NCBI GenBank assembly: GCA_903913285.1
Contig: CAIWKO010000068.1
Span: forward strand, 62,001-126,000
DNA: 64,000 nt
Source of the DNA: an uncultured Bacteroidales bacterium
GTDB taxonomy: Bacteria; Bacteroidota; Bacteroidia; Bacteroidales; CAIWKO01
Direction of reading: 5' to 3'
This document shows positions 1 to 8,640 of the stretch, piece by piece (within the stretch, counting starts at the first letter, position 1; each line of letters starts with the position of its first letter). The translations under genes and the position numbers were made by a program. The notes under the pieces were generated by a model. It saw only the letters and a list, made by a program, of their open reading frames with translations, did not search any database and was not told where the DNA came from.

Positions 1-2
1 CA

Positions 3-776
3 TTAATCTTTTAACGTAAATGCTATTGGCATATTAAATTGAACTCTGACTTCTTTCCCGTTCTGACGACCTGGTTTCCATTTCGGCATAAGTTTTAATA
101 CACGCATCGCTTCTTCGTCGCAACCGGCACCAATTCCGCGTAATAAATTTACATTGGTGATGCTTCCGTCTTTTTCAACAACAAATGTCAAATATACCGG
201 TCCTTGAACACCAGATTCTCTTGCGATTTGCGGATATTTGATGTTTTCGCTCAAGAACTTAATTCTGTTTACATCACCACCCGGAAATTCAGGCATTTCT
301 TCAACAAACGTGAACGGTGTTGATTCATGTTCAGTTTCAATAACTTCTTTCCCGCCCCCGTCAGTTGGGATATCTGCGGTTTTCATCGTATCAAAAGGAT
401 TTTTATTTGCAGTGTTATCCTTCAGATCGGCCAGATCAACATCAGTCACTTCATTTGGGTCAGCTGTAACTATTGGAGCTCTGAAAACCGTTGCTTTTTT
501 GGTTTCAGGAGGAAGTTGCGGAAGTATTGGCTTTACTTCAGGTGGTTTATTAAAGATACTCACTTTTTCATTAACTTCTGTTTTGAAGTTCCTGTTGTTT
601 CCGTTTATGTAACTTGCTATCAGCGGAATTGAAATTCCCATCAGGAAGATTACAATTGCAATACACAATGCGGACATCATATTTTTGTTGTAAGTTCTCC
701 GCATTAAATAGGCACCATACTCCTTGTTCCTTTTTTCGAAGATGATGTCATCGAGGTTTTTGGTTGTTGTTTTCAT
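3..776 (-). CDS. tonB: Energy transducer TonB
   Basis: TonB couples the inner-membrane proton motive force to outer-membrane TonB-dependent receptors. The 257-residue protein has a short cytoplasmic N-terminus, one membrane anchor at about residues 35-57, a proline-rich periplasmic spacer at about 78-95 (PPEVKPILPQLPPETKK), and a TonB C-terminal domain from about 160 to the end, with the typical YPQIARESGVQGPVYLTFVV and a CDEEAMRVLKLMPKWKPG block. The N-terminal DDIIFEKRNKEYGAYLMRR is characteristic of Bacteroidota TonB. It is complete, with its stop at bases 3-5. A 10-bp inverted repeat lies just upstream of the start. It could serve the TonB-dependent receptor at 27.7 kb, although the two are not linked. 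Family assignment is firm; the partner is inferred. Confidence 0.93.
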   Translation of the reverse strand: MKTTTKNLDDIIFEKRNKEYGAYLMRRTYNKNMMSALCIAIVIFLMGISIPLIASYINGNNRNFKTEVNEKVSIFNKPPEVKPILPQLPPETKKATVFRAPIVTADPNEVTDVDLADLKDNTANKNPFDTMKTADIPTDGGGKEVIETEHESTPFTFVEEMPEFPGGDVNRIKFLSENIKYPQIARESGVQGPVYLTFVVEKDGSITNVNLLRGIGAGCDEEAMRVLKLMPKWKPGRQNGKEVRVQFNMPIAFTLKD

Positions 777-789
777 GACTTTTTGTTTT

Positions 790-820
790 TTGTGTTAAAC
801 ATTAAATTAATTTAACACAA
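790..820. promoter_or_regulatory. Inverted repeat in the tonB leader
   Basis: TTGTGTTAAA at 790-799 is repeated perfectly as TTTAACACAA at 811-820 with an 11-base spacer. It sits 14 bases before the tonB start and abuts a weak -7-like TATTATTG on the minus strand (about 819-826). It could be an operator or an mRNA hairpin. Confidence 0.45.
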
Positions 821-858
821 TAATACAACAACATCAAAGTCAATGCAACCGCAAATCA

Positions 859-913
859 GTTAACGGTAGGAAGAAAAAAGCTAACGGTAGGTTTTAGCAA
901 GTTAACGGTAAAG
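859..913. repeat. 21-bp tandem repeat, 3 units
   Basis: The core G(T/C)TAACGGTA starts at 859, 880 and 901, exactly 21 bases apart, just downstream of the methyltransferase stop. Bases between the cores differ from unit to unit. It is the smallest of six arrays in the window that share this period. Confidence 0.7.
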
Positions 914-914
914 G

Positions 915-1679
915 CTATTTTTGTGCCGTAACAAAAAAGTCGAAACAACGTTCATTTGCAGGTTCAATAAAAAAGTCGGAGGTCAGTACTTTTTCAACCA
1001 GAGTGGTGTTCTTTTTCATAAGTTTGTTACGGTTCATACGGTTGGCAAGGTCGTATGGAATCTGTAAAAGTCTCCGTGGCAAAATATATTGTAATCTGAA
1101 AATATCGAAGCGGGTGATTTTCTTTACCGAACGCCTGTTCTCTTCATAATAGGCCATTACTTTCTCGTTCCCGTAAACACCTTTAATATCAAATTCGTCA
1201 AACGTTGCTGAAATAAGTTTAGTGATACCTTCAGGTGTGTATTCACGAACATGCCAGGGGTTTCGCGTCAGCGACATCCTGATATTGGGTGTGGTTAAAA
1301 CCAATATTCCTCCGGGCTTGAGTACGCGTTTTATTTCCTGCAGAAAAAATCTATCGTTTTTAATGTGTTCTATCACCTGAAATGTAACTACAGCATCAAA
1401 ACTATTATCTTCAAGTCCTGCCAGTGGCGGAACGCTCAGCTGAAAGAACTTAATGTTGCCCGAACCGGTTTCCACGGGTGTGGCATGTTTGTCCACAGCG
1501 ATATACGATGTAGCATTGGGCGCTAATATCTTTATTCCGTATCCTTCGCCGCTGCCGATTTCCAGAACATTGCCTTTAATAACCTTCAGCGCTTCGTTGT
1601 ATGCAATTAAATGGCGATGATGTATCACATTATCTTCCGGCAGGGTTCCTGAATTTCGTTCTGCAGTTTTTATACTCAT
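915..1679 (-). CDS. Class I SAM-dependent methyltransferase
   Basis: This 254-residue protein has a Rossmann-type methyltransferase fold. Motif I is VLEIGSGEGYGI at about residues 39-50, an acidic strand-2 end follows (AVDKH), then FDAVVTFQVIEHIKND and LKPGGILVLTTPN (motifs typical of the Methyltransf_11 group). The substrate cannot be read from the sequence. It lies 19 bases after the polysaccharide deacetylase gene and downstream of the DUF2723 gene on the same strand, so a role in envelope polymer or glycan modification is plausible but inferred. The C-terminal 80 residues are basic and family-specific. Confidence 0.85.
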   Translation of the reverse strand: MSIKTAERNSGTLPEDNVIHHRHLIAYNEALKVIKGNVLEIGSGEGYGIKILAPNATSYIAVDKHATPVETGSGNIKFFQLSVPPLAGLEDNSFDAVVTFQVIEHIKNDRFFLQEIKRVLKPGGILVLTTPNIRMSLTRNPWHVREYTPEGITKLISATFDEFDIKGVYGNEKVMAYYEENRRSVKKITRFDIFRLQYILPRRLLQIPYDLANRMNRNKLMKKNTTLVEKVLTSDFFIEPANERCFDFFVTAQK

Positions 1680-1698
1680 AGCGCTATGCAGTTACTTT

Positions 1699-2346
1699 TT
1701 ATTGTAAAGGATGTTTTATTTCTTTCTGGTGCATCGGTATGGCCTTGAACCTGTATCCTTGTTTCGAAAAATGCTCCAGAAAAGCAGGTAAAGCATAAAC
1801 CAGGTTCTTTTCTGCTTTCAAACTGTCGTGAAAAACCACGATTGAACCTTTTTCGGTGGCTGAAAGAGCATTTTCAAGACATTTCTCAGGTGTGATGGTC
1901 TTGTCGAAATCTCCCGAAATAACAGTCCAGTAAACCAGTTTATAATGCTTCTTTAGGAACTTATGTTCTGCAACCGATATCTTTCCGTAGGGCGGCCTGA
2001 ACAAAGGAGAGTTGATATAATTGCCGGCTTTTTTTACATTCAGCACATATTCCCGGGTATTCGATTTCCAACCGTTCAGATGATTGAAGGTGTGATTCCC
2101 TACGGTATGCCCCCGCAGAAGCAAGTCGCAATAGATATCATAGTTTTTTCGGATGTTGTCGCCAACGCAAAAAAAAGTAGCTTTGGCATTATAGCTGTCC
2201 AGCAGGTTTAAAACCCAGGGCGTAACTTGAGGTATCGGGCCGTCATCAAAAGTCAGAAAGATGTCTTTATCTTCAGTTTCTACACGCCACATATCTTTCG
2301 AATTGTAGAACTTATAGATGATAGACGGGGTTTTGCTTAAATACAT
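1699..2346 (-). CDS. Polysaccharide deacetylase (NodB homology)
   Basis: It should hydrolyse N-acetyl groups from a polysaccharide or peptidoglycan (carbohydrate esterase family 4). The 215 residues carry the NodB motifs in order: TFDDG (about 32-36), the metal-binding HTFNH (about 82-86), RPPYGK (about 117-122), YWTVISGDFD (about 139-148) and VFHDS near 170. No signal peptide or membrane segment is visible, so it may act on a cytoplasmic or lipid-linked substrate. It lies between the DUF2723 glycosyltransferase gene and the methyltransferase gene, all on the minus strand, and is probably co-transcribed with them. Confidence 0.88.
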   Translation of the reverse strand: MYLSKTPSIIYKFYNSKDMWRVETEDKDIFLTFDDGPIPQVTPWVLNLLDSYNAKATFFCVGDNIRKNYDIYCDLLLRGHTVGNHTFNHLNGWKSNTREYVLNVKKAGNYINSPLFRPPYGKISVAEHKFLKKHYKLVYWTVISGDFDKTITPEKCLENALSATEKGSIVVFHDSLKAEKNLVYALPAFLEHFSKQGYRFKAIPMHQKEIKHPLQ

Positions 2347-2454
2347 AGCTGCAACATTCCGGTTTTATTGTGCCAATTTGCAAAGTAAATGATATTTTTC
2401 AACATAGCCTTCAAAAACTCTTTCCAACGAAAAGCCGGTGACATCATCATTCTG

Positions 2455-5400
2455 TTATTTATACAAATTGATGATCTCCTGAGTTTGTTTTTCCAGGTCA
2501 GCCTGTTTATAGGTTCCGGACATGGCATGTATCTTATCCAACAGGTCGAGGGCTTGCTTTTTGTCGATCGACAGATAAGCAGCATCCCCACCCGTAAATT
2601 GTGCATAATACTTCAGTTCCTGACGGCTGTATTCTGTTAGTCGTCTCGTTATTTTGTTTGCCTTTTCGGGTTCATTAATTTTATAATAGGCATTGGCCAC
2701 AGGCACCATAAATTGGTCGTAGGGCGAGCAATTGTCGGGCATTTCTTCTACACATTTGTCGCAAACTATGCCGGCTTCTTTCAGTTTGCCTTCCAAAACC
2801 AAAGCATTCGCCAGCCTGCCGAAAAGAACCCGCAGGAAATAGGTGTTGTGTATATTGGTTTCGTCCAGATAAACAGAGGGGTTGTTCATATTTCCCCACT
2901 TGAATTTATGTATCAGGTTGTCGAACATCGCTTCGGTGTTCACTCTGCCCGTTTGGCCATCGGTTGATTTGCATCTGAATGGAACTAACCTGTAGGCCAA
3001 ACCCTCTAACTGCAAATAATCGGTCAATCCCACATAAGCATCATCGCCTGTGGTGGTGGCAAAATAAACGGGACGCTGCCACTGCAAATTCGAAAGCATA
3101 TCCAACAACACTATGGCATTTTTCTGCAAGCCATAATCCGAATAGGTCCAAACAATGGCCGAATTCACCGAATCTCTAAATTCGGGCGGCACGCTTCCGT
3201 TCTTTCTCACCAGATTGGTATCAACTGGAAGCAAAAAGTTATGCGTCGGGACGAAGTTGAATTTTCCGCGATAGGTGTTTAACATGGTCGATTCGTCATC
3301 GCTGGTAGCAAAGTTGATGAGGGTTCTCACATCCACATTGGTATCGGCTTTCACCAGGGCCGTATCGTCATAAACCAGCACGTAATCGCGTTTCGAAGCA
3401 ATGTATTTGCTTGCGTCGAGCGAGATGGGAAGCGGTTCGGCGGGACCTGTTTTCAATTTCATCTGGTCGATATACCAATCCATATCGAGTAAACTCAGGT
3501 TCACTATCTTCACATCGGTGCGTATGCCCTCAACTTCCTGTGCATACCACAAAGGGAAGGTGTCGTTGTCGCCGAGGGTGAATAGTATAGCATTGGGGGC
3601 ACAACTGTTCAGGTAATCGGAAGCCACGTCGACCACGGTATAACGGTTGGAGCGGTCGTGGTCGTTCCAGCCCTCTTTAGCCATGAGGCCGGGCACCAAA
3701 AACAGGCAAATGAAAAAGGCAATAACAGCCGATACTTTGGGTTTTATAATTAGTTTCAGCAATTTGAACAGTCCTATCACTCCAAGTCCTATCCAGAAAG
3801 CAAAAGCATAGAACGAGGCCGCGTAAGCATAATCGCGCTCGCGGGGCTGATACGGAACGGGGTTTAAATATACGTTGATGGCGATGCCCGTGAACACAAA
3901 CAAGAGCGCTATCACCAAAAAGCCTTTCATATCTTTGTTGAGCTGCACAAAAAATCCTACAATTCCCAGTATAAGCGGCAACAGGTAGAATACATTGCGT
4001 CCTTTATTGTTTGCCAGAGGTTCGGGGAGGTTGCTCTGCGGCCCCAAACGCATATTGTCTAAAAAGGGTATGCCCGAAATCCAGTTGCCGTTCAGCAAAC
4101 CGCCGTTGCCCTGTATGTCGTTTTGTTTGCCCGCGAAGTTCCACATAAAATACCTGAAATACATGTGCCCGAGCTGATACGTGAAGAAATACCTTAGGTT
4201 TTCGACAAAGGTGGGCTTGTAAATAATCTCGTCTTTGTCGTTCATTTTCTTCACCTGCATGGGCACACCTTTCACTTCGCCCCACGATTTGTAGCCGCTG
4301 ATGTGCTGGTCGGAATTGCCGTCCCACATGCGGGGAAAAAGCGTCATAAAACGCGAATCGTAGTTGGCAACGGAGTTCTTGCGCTGGTCAACTACCACAT
4401 ATTTTTTCTTCACATCGTCGCGGGCATAAAGGGGATTGCCGTCGGTGTAGGGCTTTTTGGTATCGAGCGGGGCGTTGTAATAGGGTCCGTAAACCAGGGG
4501 CCAGTCGCCATATTGCTCGCGGTTGAGGTAGCTCAGCAAACTGATGGCATCTTTGGGCGCGTTTTCGTTGAGCGGGGTGCCTGCATTGGAGCGCACCACC
4601 AAAGCCATAAAACTCGAGTAGCCTATGAGTATAAACGCGAAGCCGAGGATGGCAGTTTTCAGCATTTCTTTTTTGCGGCGGCCCAAGATTATCAAAGCCG
4701 TGAGAGCGGCCATGATGAGCAGGCGCACGATAAATTCCCACACGGAGGCGCTGCAATAAAGCACCAAAAAAATCAGAATAACGTAGCAAACCGCTACTCC
4801 CCACGCGAAAGCTTTGTGGGATTTTTCGGTGTAGAGCAATCCGAACACGATGGCGGCAATGAGCAGGATGAAGAAAAACACGGTGCCCGAATGGAAAGGC
4901 ATGCCGAAGCCGTTGACGAACAGAAGTTCGCTTTTGGCGAATATTTCGACCACCTGGGGAATGATGCCATACATGATGGCAGCCAGCAATAACACCGAAA
5001 TGGCAAACGCCAGCAGGGTGCCTGCACGGGTGGTTTTGTATTTTTTGAAATAAAACACGAGAGTGATGGCAGGTATGGCAAGCAAATTGAGCAGATGCAC
5101 TCCAATTGAAAGGCCCATCATAAAAGCGATGAGCACCAGCCAGCGGTTGGCACCCGGTTGGTCGGCAACTGTTTCCCATTTGAGGATGCTCCAAAAAACA
5201 AAAGCAGTGAAAAACGACGATGTGGCGTAAACTTCTCCTTCGACGGCCGAAAACCAGAACGAATCGGAAAAGGTATAAGCCAGTGCGCCTACCAAACCTG
5301 CTGCTATGATGATCATCGTATCGGCCATGCTGACCTCGGACGAACGTTGGACTACCTTTTTTGCTAGCGCGGTGACAGACCAGAACAGAAACAAGATGGT

Positions 5401-5667
5401 TAATCCGCTTGCCAATGCCGACATGGTGTTTACCATGCGAGCCACCAGATGCACGTTGCCAAAGGCAAAGAGCGAGAAAAAACGCCCCATCAACTGGAAG
5501 AAAGGAGCACCCGGGGGATGGCCCACCTGAAGTTTGTAGGCGGTTGAAATGTATTCGCTGCAATCCCAATAGGAGGCGGTGGGTTCGGAGGTGATGATAT
5601 AAACCAGCGCCGCAACAACAAACACGGCTAAACCCGCTATGTTGTTGATGAATTTATATTGCTTCAT
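2455..5667 (-). CDS. DUF2723 multi-pass membrane glycosyltransferase-like protein
   Basis: The 1070-residue protein belongs to the DUF2723 (TMEM260-like) family common in Bacteroidota. The N-terminal half is a polytopic membrane domain with family hallmarks YWDCSEYISTAYKLQVGHPP and FFQLMGRFFSLFA at about residues 33-70, followed by at least ten hydrophobic segments. The C-terminal third is soluble and TPR-like, ending in a helical region. The fold resembles GT-C enzymes that use polyprenyl-phosphate sugars, and the human relative TMEM260 is reported as a protein O-mannosyltransferase, so protein O-glycosylation is a fair guess. It is the first gene of a minus-strand run with the deacetylase and methyltransferase. 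Confidence 0.88.
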   Translation of the reverse strand: MKQYKFINNIAGLAVFVVAALVYIITSEPTASYWDCSEYISTAYKLQVGHPPGAPFFQLMGRFFSLFAFGNVHLVARMVNTMSALASGLTILFLFWSVTALAKKVVQRSSEVSMADTMIIIAAGLVGALAYTFSDSFWFSAVEGEVYATSSFFTAFVFWSILKWETVADQPGANRWLVLIAFMMGLSIGVHLLNLLAIPAITLVFYFKKYKTTRAGTLLAFAISVLLLAAIMYGIIPQVVEIFAKSELLFVNGFGMPFHSGTVFFFILLIAAIVFGLLYTEKSHKAFAWGVAVCYVILIFLVLYCSASVWEFIVRLLIMAALTALIILGRRKKEMLKTAILGFAFILIGYSSFMALVVRSNAGTPLNENAPKDAISLLSYLNREQYGDWPLVYGPYYNAPLDTKKPYTDGNPLYARDDVKKKYVVVDQRKNSVANYDSRFMTLFPRMWDGNSDQHISGYKSWGEVKGVPMQVKKMNDKDEIIYKPTFVENLRYFFTYQLGHMYFRYFMWNFAGKQNDIQGNGGLLNGNWISGIPFLDNMRLGPQSNLPEPLANNKGRNVFYLLPLILGIVGFFVQLNKDMKGFLVIALLFVFTGIAINVYLNPVPYQPRERDYAYAASFYAFAFWIGLGVIGLFKLLKLIIKPKVSAVIAFFICLFLVPGLMAKEGWNDHDRSNRYTVVDVASDYLNSCAPNAILFTLGDNDTFPLWYAQEVEGIRTDVKIVNLSLLDMDWYIDQMKLKTGPAEPLPISLDASKYIASKRDYVLVYDDTALVKADTNVDVRTLINFATSDDESTMLNTYRGKFNFVPTHNFLLPVDTNLVRKNGSVPPEFRDSVNSAIVWTYSDYGLQKNAIVLLDMLSNLQWQRPVYFATTTGDDAYVGLTDYLQLEGLAYRLVPFRCKSTDGQTGRVNTEAMFDNLIHKFKWGNMNNPSVYLDETNIHNTYFLRVLFGRLANALVLEGKLKEAGIVCDKCVEEMPDNCSPYDQFMVPVANAYYKINEPEKANKITRRLTEYSRQELKYYAQFTGGDAAYLSIDKKQALDLLDKIHAMSGTYKQADLEKQTQEIINLYK

Positions 5668-5849
5668 GAAGCTTTGAATTTGAATGCGAAATTAGGTGAA
5701 AATTTGGAATTAGGTGATATATTTTAGCCACAGATTTGCAGATTTTTATTTGAAAGAAATCAGCACAAAACTAAAAAACGAAATGGGATAGGGGCATGAA
5801 TAAAAATAACCTAATAAACTTAAAACTTGTAACTTAAAATTGGCAATCT

Positions 5850-6080
5850 CTAATCACCATCTTGATATTTCACACTGAAAACAAAAGGGGCGCTGGCGTC
5901 GGATTCGCCGTTGATGATAGAAACATAAAAACGTATTCAGTATTTTTTCAGGGGTGTTAGCCCGCTTATCCACAAATACGAGCGGGTCGACATGGGTGAG
6001 AATAATTGTCTGCCGATAACAGCATTAAACAAAATGCGTAACTGTCCAGTGAAAAAAATTAACGCTGTATTTTTTTTCAT
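5850..6080 (-). pseudogene. Interrupted small reading frame or gene remnant
   Basis: One frame starts at an ATG (6078-6080) that overlaps the DoxX stop by four bases. It runs 47 codons to an in-frame TGA at 5937-5939, then continues open for 28 codons to TAG at 5850-5852. The segment SYLWISGLTPLKKY, then the stop, then IRFYVSIINGESDASAPF looks like the end of a fibronectin type III-like domain, suggesting a decayed gene tail. The N-terminal part may be open by chance. No function can be assigned. Confidence 0.3.
6003..6026 (-). repeat. Flanking motif copy downstream of DoxX
   Basis: Minus-strand GTTATCGGCAGACAATTATTC. The same motif with one extra A (GTTATCGGACAGACAATC) lies upstream of the DoxX start at about 6496-6517. 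Confidence 0.4.
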
Positions 6081-6454
6081 TTAATCATATGCAGATACTT
6101 TTCACGATTCTCAATAATTACCCAAAGTTCTATTCCGAATAGTACAAGGGCTAAGGGAAGTCCTGATGGTGCAATTAGAATGTGAGTTAAAAGTATTCCT
6201 ATAAGAACTGGAAAAATAATTATTGCACCAAGTGCCCTAAATTTATTAGTGATGAAAAGTACTCCGCCAATAATTTCTGCAACTGCAACAAGTGGGAAGA
6301 GCCAACCAATTTCCTTAATCGCGCCCATTAATTTCATCATGTTCTCGGGCATGTCTTTGGATATTGGCATGTAATTAAAAAATTTATTCAGTCCTGAGTT
6401 AATGAACATCAGTCCGAAAAGGAGGCTTACTACAAATAGAATTTTCTTTTTCAT
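6077..6454 (-). CDS. DoxX-like membrane protein
   Basis: A 125-residue protein with four predicted membrane helices (about 5-22, 47-68, 72-92 and 95-115). The second helix region, PLVAVAEIIGGVLFITNKFRALGA, matches the DoxX/SURF4-like family, whose members are linked to redox or quinone-associated processes but have no well-defined reaction. It sits inside a zone of broken genes and is the only intact coding sequence there. Both flanks carry the same short motif GTTATCGG(A)CAGACAAT, which may mark it as a mobile cassette. Confidence 0.8.
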   Translation of the reverse strand: MKKKILFVVSLLFGLMFINSGLNKFFNYMPISKDMPENMMKLMGAIKEIGWLFPLVAVAEIIGGVLFITNKFRALGAIIIFPVLIGILLTHILIAPSGLPLALVLFGIELWVIIENREKYLHMIK

Positions 6455-6495
6455 GGTTTTTGTTTTTTATTTGTTTGCAAATATTGTCATTTTAA

Positions 6496-6566
6496 TGAAC
6501 GATTGTCTGTCCGATAACTTTAAAACTGTCGTGTCTGCCACCGGTTATACAAACCCGCTGTTAGGC
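6496..6566 (-). repeat. Flanking motif upstream of DoxX with attC-like core
   Basis: On the minus strand this stretch begins with GCCTAACAGCGGGTTTG, passes through GGCAGACACGACAG, and ends with GTTATCGGACAGACAATC. GCCTAAC fits the RYYYAAC core of integron attC sites, but a clean paired core was not found. It separates the decayed gene at 6578-7710 from DoxX. A cassette boundary is a suggestion only. Confidence 0.25.
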
Positions 6567-6577
6567 ACTGGCAATTA

Positions 6578-7710
6578 TTATTTTAAAGATTTTTTTTGCT
6601 CACTAATCATTATAATTTTGCCATCTTTATTTATTTTGCCCTTTTTGAACTTACAATAATATTTTTTTGTACCGTCAATCGCTTTCATTGTTTTGTCAAG
6701 ATCAACCGTTTTTAATGTGTCGGCGCAATATATTGTTAAATCGCTATTGATAACACCTATCGCTGAACAGTAGTTAATACCTGGGCCACCGCCATTACAG
6801 TCCCCGATAGATAAACTCTCATCACTAATTATATTTCCTTTTTTATCGTATGTTGTTAAAACTGGAACAAAAACATCTGCCGGTGAGAATACAATTAATC
6901 CATAATAATAATTTGTATCAGGCAGCATTCCGTAATAATGCGTTTGTGATGTGATATTGTATTTTTTGAGAAATAATGTATCAGCGCTTTTAAATCTAAT
7001 TTTGGCAATCCTTCAGTTTCCAAATACCCTATTTTAAATGTTAAAGGCAATTGCAATAATTTAAATTGTTTTATGAAATGACTGAATTGTGCCGCAATAT
7101 CATCCGTTTGTATTTGTATGTTTATTGCTGAATTAATTAAATCAAATTTATCAACTTGTATTTTTCCATAGGCATCGCTATTAATTTTTTGTTCACTGAT
7201 TAGTTTATTTGGTTCTTCAGTATTAGATGCATCCATAATTGAATATTCATCATCAAATAAAAACCAATTGCCAATGGGGGGATAATATTCAAAGGCAGTA
7301 CTTCTTCCCCAGCGGTGGGCAAAACCTCCATAATGGTCGATTGTAAAACGCCCTTTTTCTATATTTACGTCTACAAACGCATCTTTAAAATTAAGATCAT
7401 ATCCATAAAAGTATATTAAATTCTCATTTTGAGAAACAAGTTTATATGTGTTGTTGGACTGCCCAATTAAAATTAGAAATTTTCGTTTTACAGGTTTTTC
7501 AATAGTTGAGATGCTATCTTCACCATTTTTATTCAAAACCAAAATCATATCGTCAATACTGTCGAGATTTAGGTCTCCTTTTACAAGTTTTAATACAGAG
7601 TAGTCCTTAGGTATAAATTGCGAAATGTTTTATAGTTCTTTAGAATTAGTTTGTACAAAAGAGGTTGAAAACAGGAAAACGATAAAATAGATTTGTATTA
7701 GATTTTTCAT
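6578..7710 (-). pseudogene. Broken secreted-protein gene (nonsense plus frameshift)
   Basis: An ATG at 7708-7710 opens a signal-peptide-like start (MKNLIQIYFIVFLFSTSFVQ) that is stopped by an in-frame TAA at 7630-7632. The same frame then reads on (IPKDYSVLKLVKGDLNLDSI) to a run of six T at 6962-6967. Adding one base there joins it without a break to the downstream frame (KKYNITSQTHYYGMLPDTNY), which ends at 6578. The restored product is about 377 residues; DLNLDSIDDMILVLNKNG looks like an FG-GAP/VCBS-type calcium-binding repeat. Function unknown. A sequencing error could explain the homopolymer shift but less easily the stop. Confidence 0.7.
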
Positions 7711-7919
7711 GTGTATTTTTTTAAAGCTTTATTTTTAAATCTCTGGTTTGTTTTAGCACGTTTGCACCAATTAACGGTATCGTTCCCGAACTTTATGCAG
7801 GCAAGGGAATCGAAGCCGTTTCCTGTCCTAATATATCAAAGATAAATAAAAGAACTGCACTATTCTATAAACCGAATGCCCCGATTGCAGAAAGCTCTTG
7901 TTGGCATCAGTTTATTTCT
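7711..7919. other. Intergenic region of the decayed zone
   Basis: This 209-base region separates two broken minus-strand genes. No open frame, promoter match or terminator was identified. It may contain further cassette-like debris. Confidence 0.4.
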
Positions 7920-8474
7920 TTAAAAACAACATCCGAAACTTATCCCAGCCCATGATACGTATTCTTTATGATAAGTCATAAATATTGGTGTATAATCAAT
8001 TCTGAATAAAAAACCCTTATTATTTCTAAACCTTAGTCCTGCTACACCAGTTAGTTCAACTTCGGTCCCTTTAATAAAATAATCAGGACTATCTGGAGAA
8101 ATGTCTTTGGCAACCGTATTTTATGTCCACACCATCATTCCTAATCCCATTTCAATAAAGGAGTTTTTCGTTAACCGAAGTATTCCATTTGTAAGAACAG
8201 GTATCATAAAGTCACCCATCACCTTTCCGGGTATATAGCTAACACCTTCTCGTAACGATAAACAAATTCTTTTTTTTGGGAAAAAAATGCGTTCATAATT
8301 CAATGAATAAAAAATTGAATTGCCGAAAATCTCAGCATAAATGCTATTTTTTGGCAGAAATTGTTTTTTGGTATTGTTATGCAATGAAGTAGCAGTGTCA
8401 ACAGTCTGTCCAACGCTTAGGTCAAACAAAATAGCAATGAGAAATATTGTTATAACTGCTCTCATTTTGAACAA
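7920..8474 (-). pseudogene. Outer-membrane-like protein gene split by an in-frame stop
   Basis: The frame starts at 8474 with a signal peptide (MFKMRAVITIFLIAILFDLSVGQ), runs 117 codons to TAA at 8121-8123, and continues in the same frame for 66 more codons to TAA at 7920-7922. The second part (VELTGVAGLRFRNNKGFLFR, then IDYTPIF, ending WAGISFGCCF) has alternating beta-strand character and the aromatic C-terminal end typical of small outer-membrane barrels. Without the stop the product would be 184 residues. The family is not recognised. A promoter (TAATTTTG at 8521-8528, minus strand) lies 47 bases upstream. Confidence 0.6.
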
Positions 8475-8520
8475 CCGTATAAATTACCTTACCCCGTATA
8501 TTTATATTTGATATCTCACT

Positions 8521-8528
8521 CAAAATTA
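8521..8528 (-). promoter_or_regulatory. Promoter -7 element TAATTTTG
   Basis: It matches the Bacteroidota consensus TAnnTTTG, with GTTGA at 8543-8547 in the -33 region. It is placed to transcribe the broken 8474 gene. Confidence 0.5.
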
Positions 8529-8569
8529 CAAAATTTAATAAATCAACACTCAATATTTCTTTCAATAAA

Positions 8570-8594
8570 AAAGGGCGTATATCTTGCGCCCTTT
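8570..8594 (-). terminator. Rho-independent terminator of the beta-helix gene
   Basis: AAAGGGCG (8570-8577) pairs perfectly with CGCCCTTT (8587-8594) around a 9-base loop. On the minus strand it is followed by a T-rich stretch. It lies 46 bases beyond the stop of the beta-helix gene. Confidence 0.75.
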
Positions 8595-8640
8595 ATGTTG
8601 TTCGAAGTTGTATACTTTGAACAAGGGGGGGTATACCCTA

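Larger units (their letters stand above)
8510..8600 (-). repeat. Terminator-promoter composite repeat, copy A
   Basis: On the minus strand this copy has a GC-rich hairpin with a T-tract, then a conserved ATTGAAAGAAATATTGAGTG block, then GTTGA and TAATTTTG. It ends transcription of the beta-helix gene and starts that of the 8474 gene. Related copies occur near 10.4, 12.1, 15.5 and 17.5 kb. Confidence 0.6.

Noticed and set aside
5937-5939. Selenocysteine codon (in-frame TGA)
   Set aside because: No selenocysteine-insertion hairpin evident, the surrounding frame is not a known selenoprotein, and neighbouring genes also carry simple TAA lesions.
7630-8123. Stop-codon reassignment of TAA
   Set aside because: TAA is the normal terminator of many intact genes in the window (for example hypA and hydG), so the internal TAAs mark broken genes.
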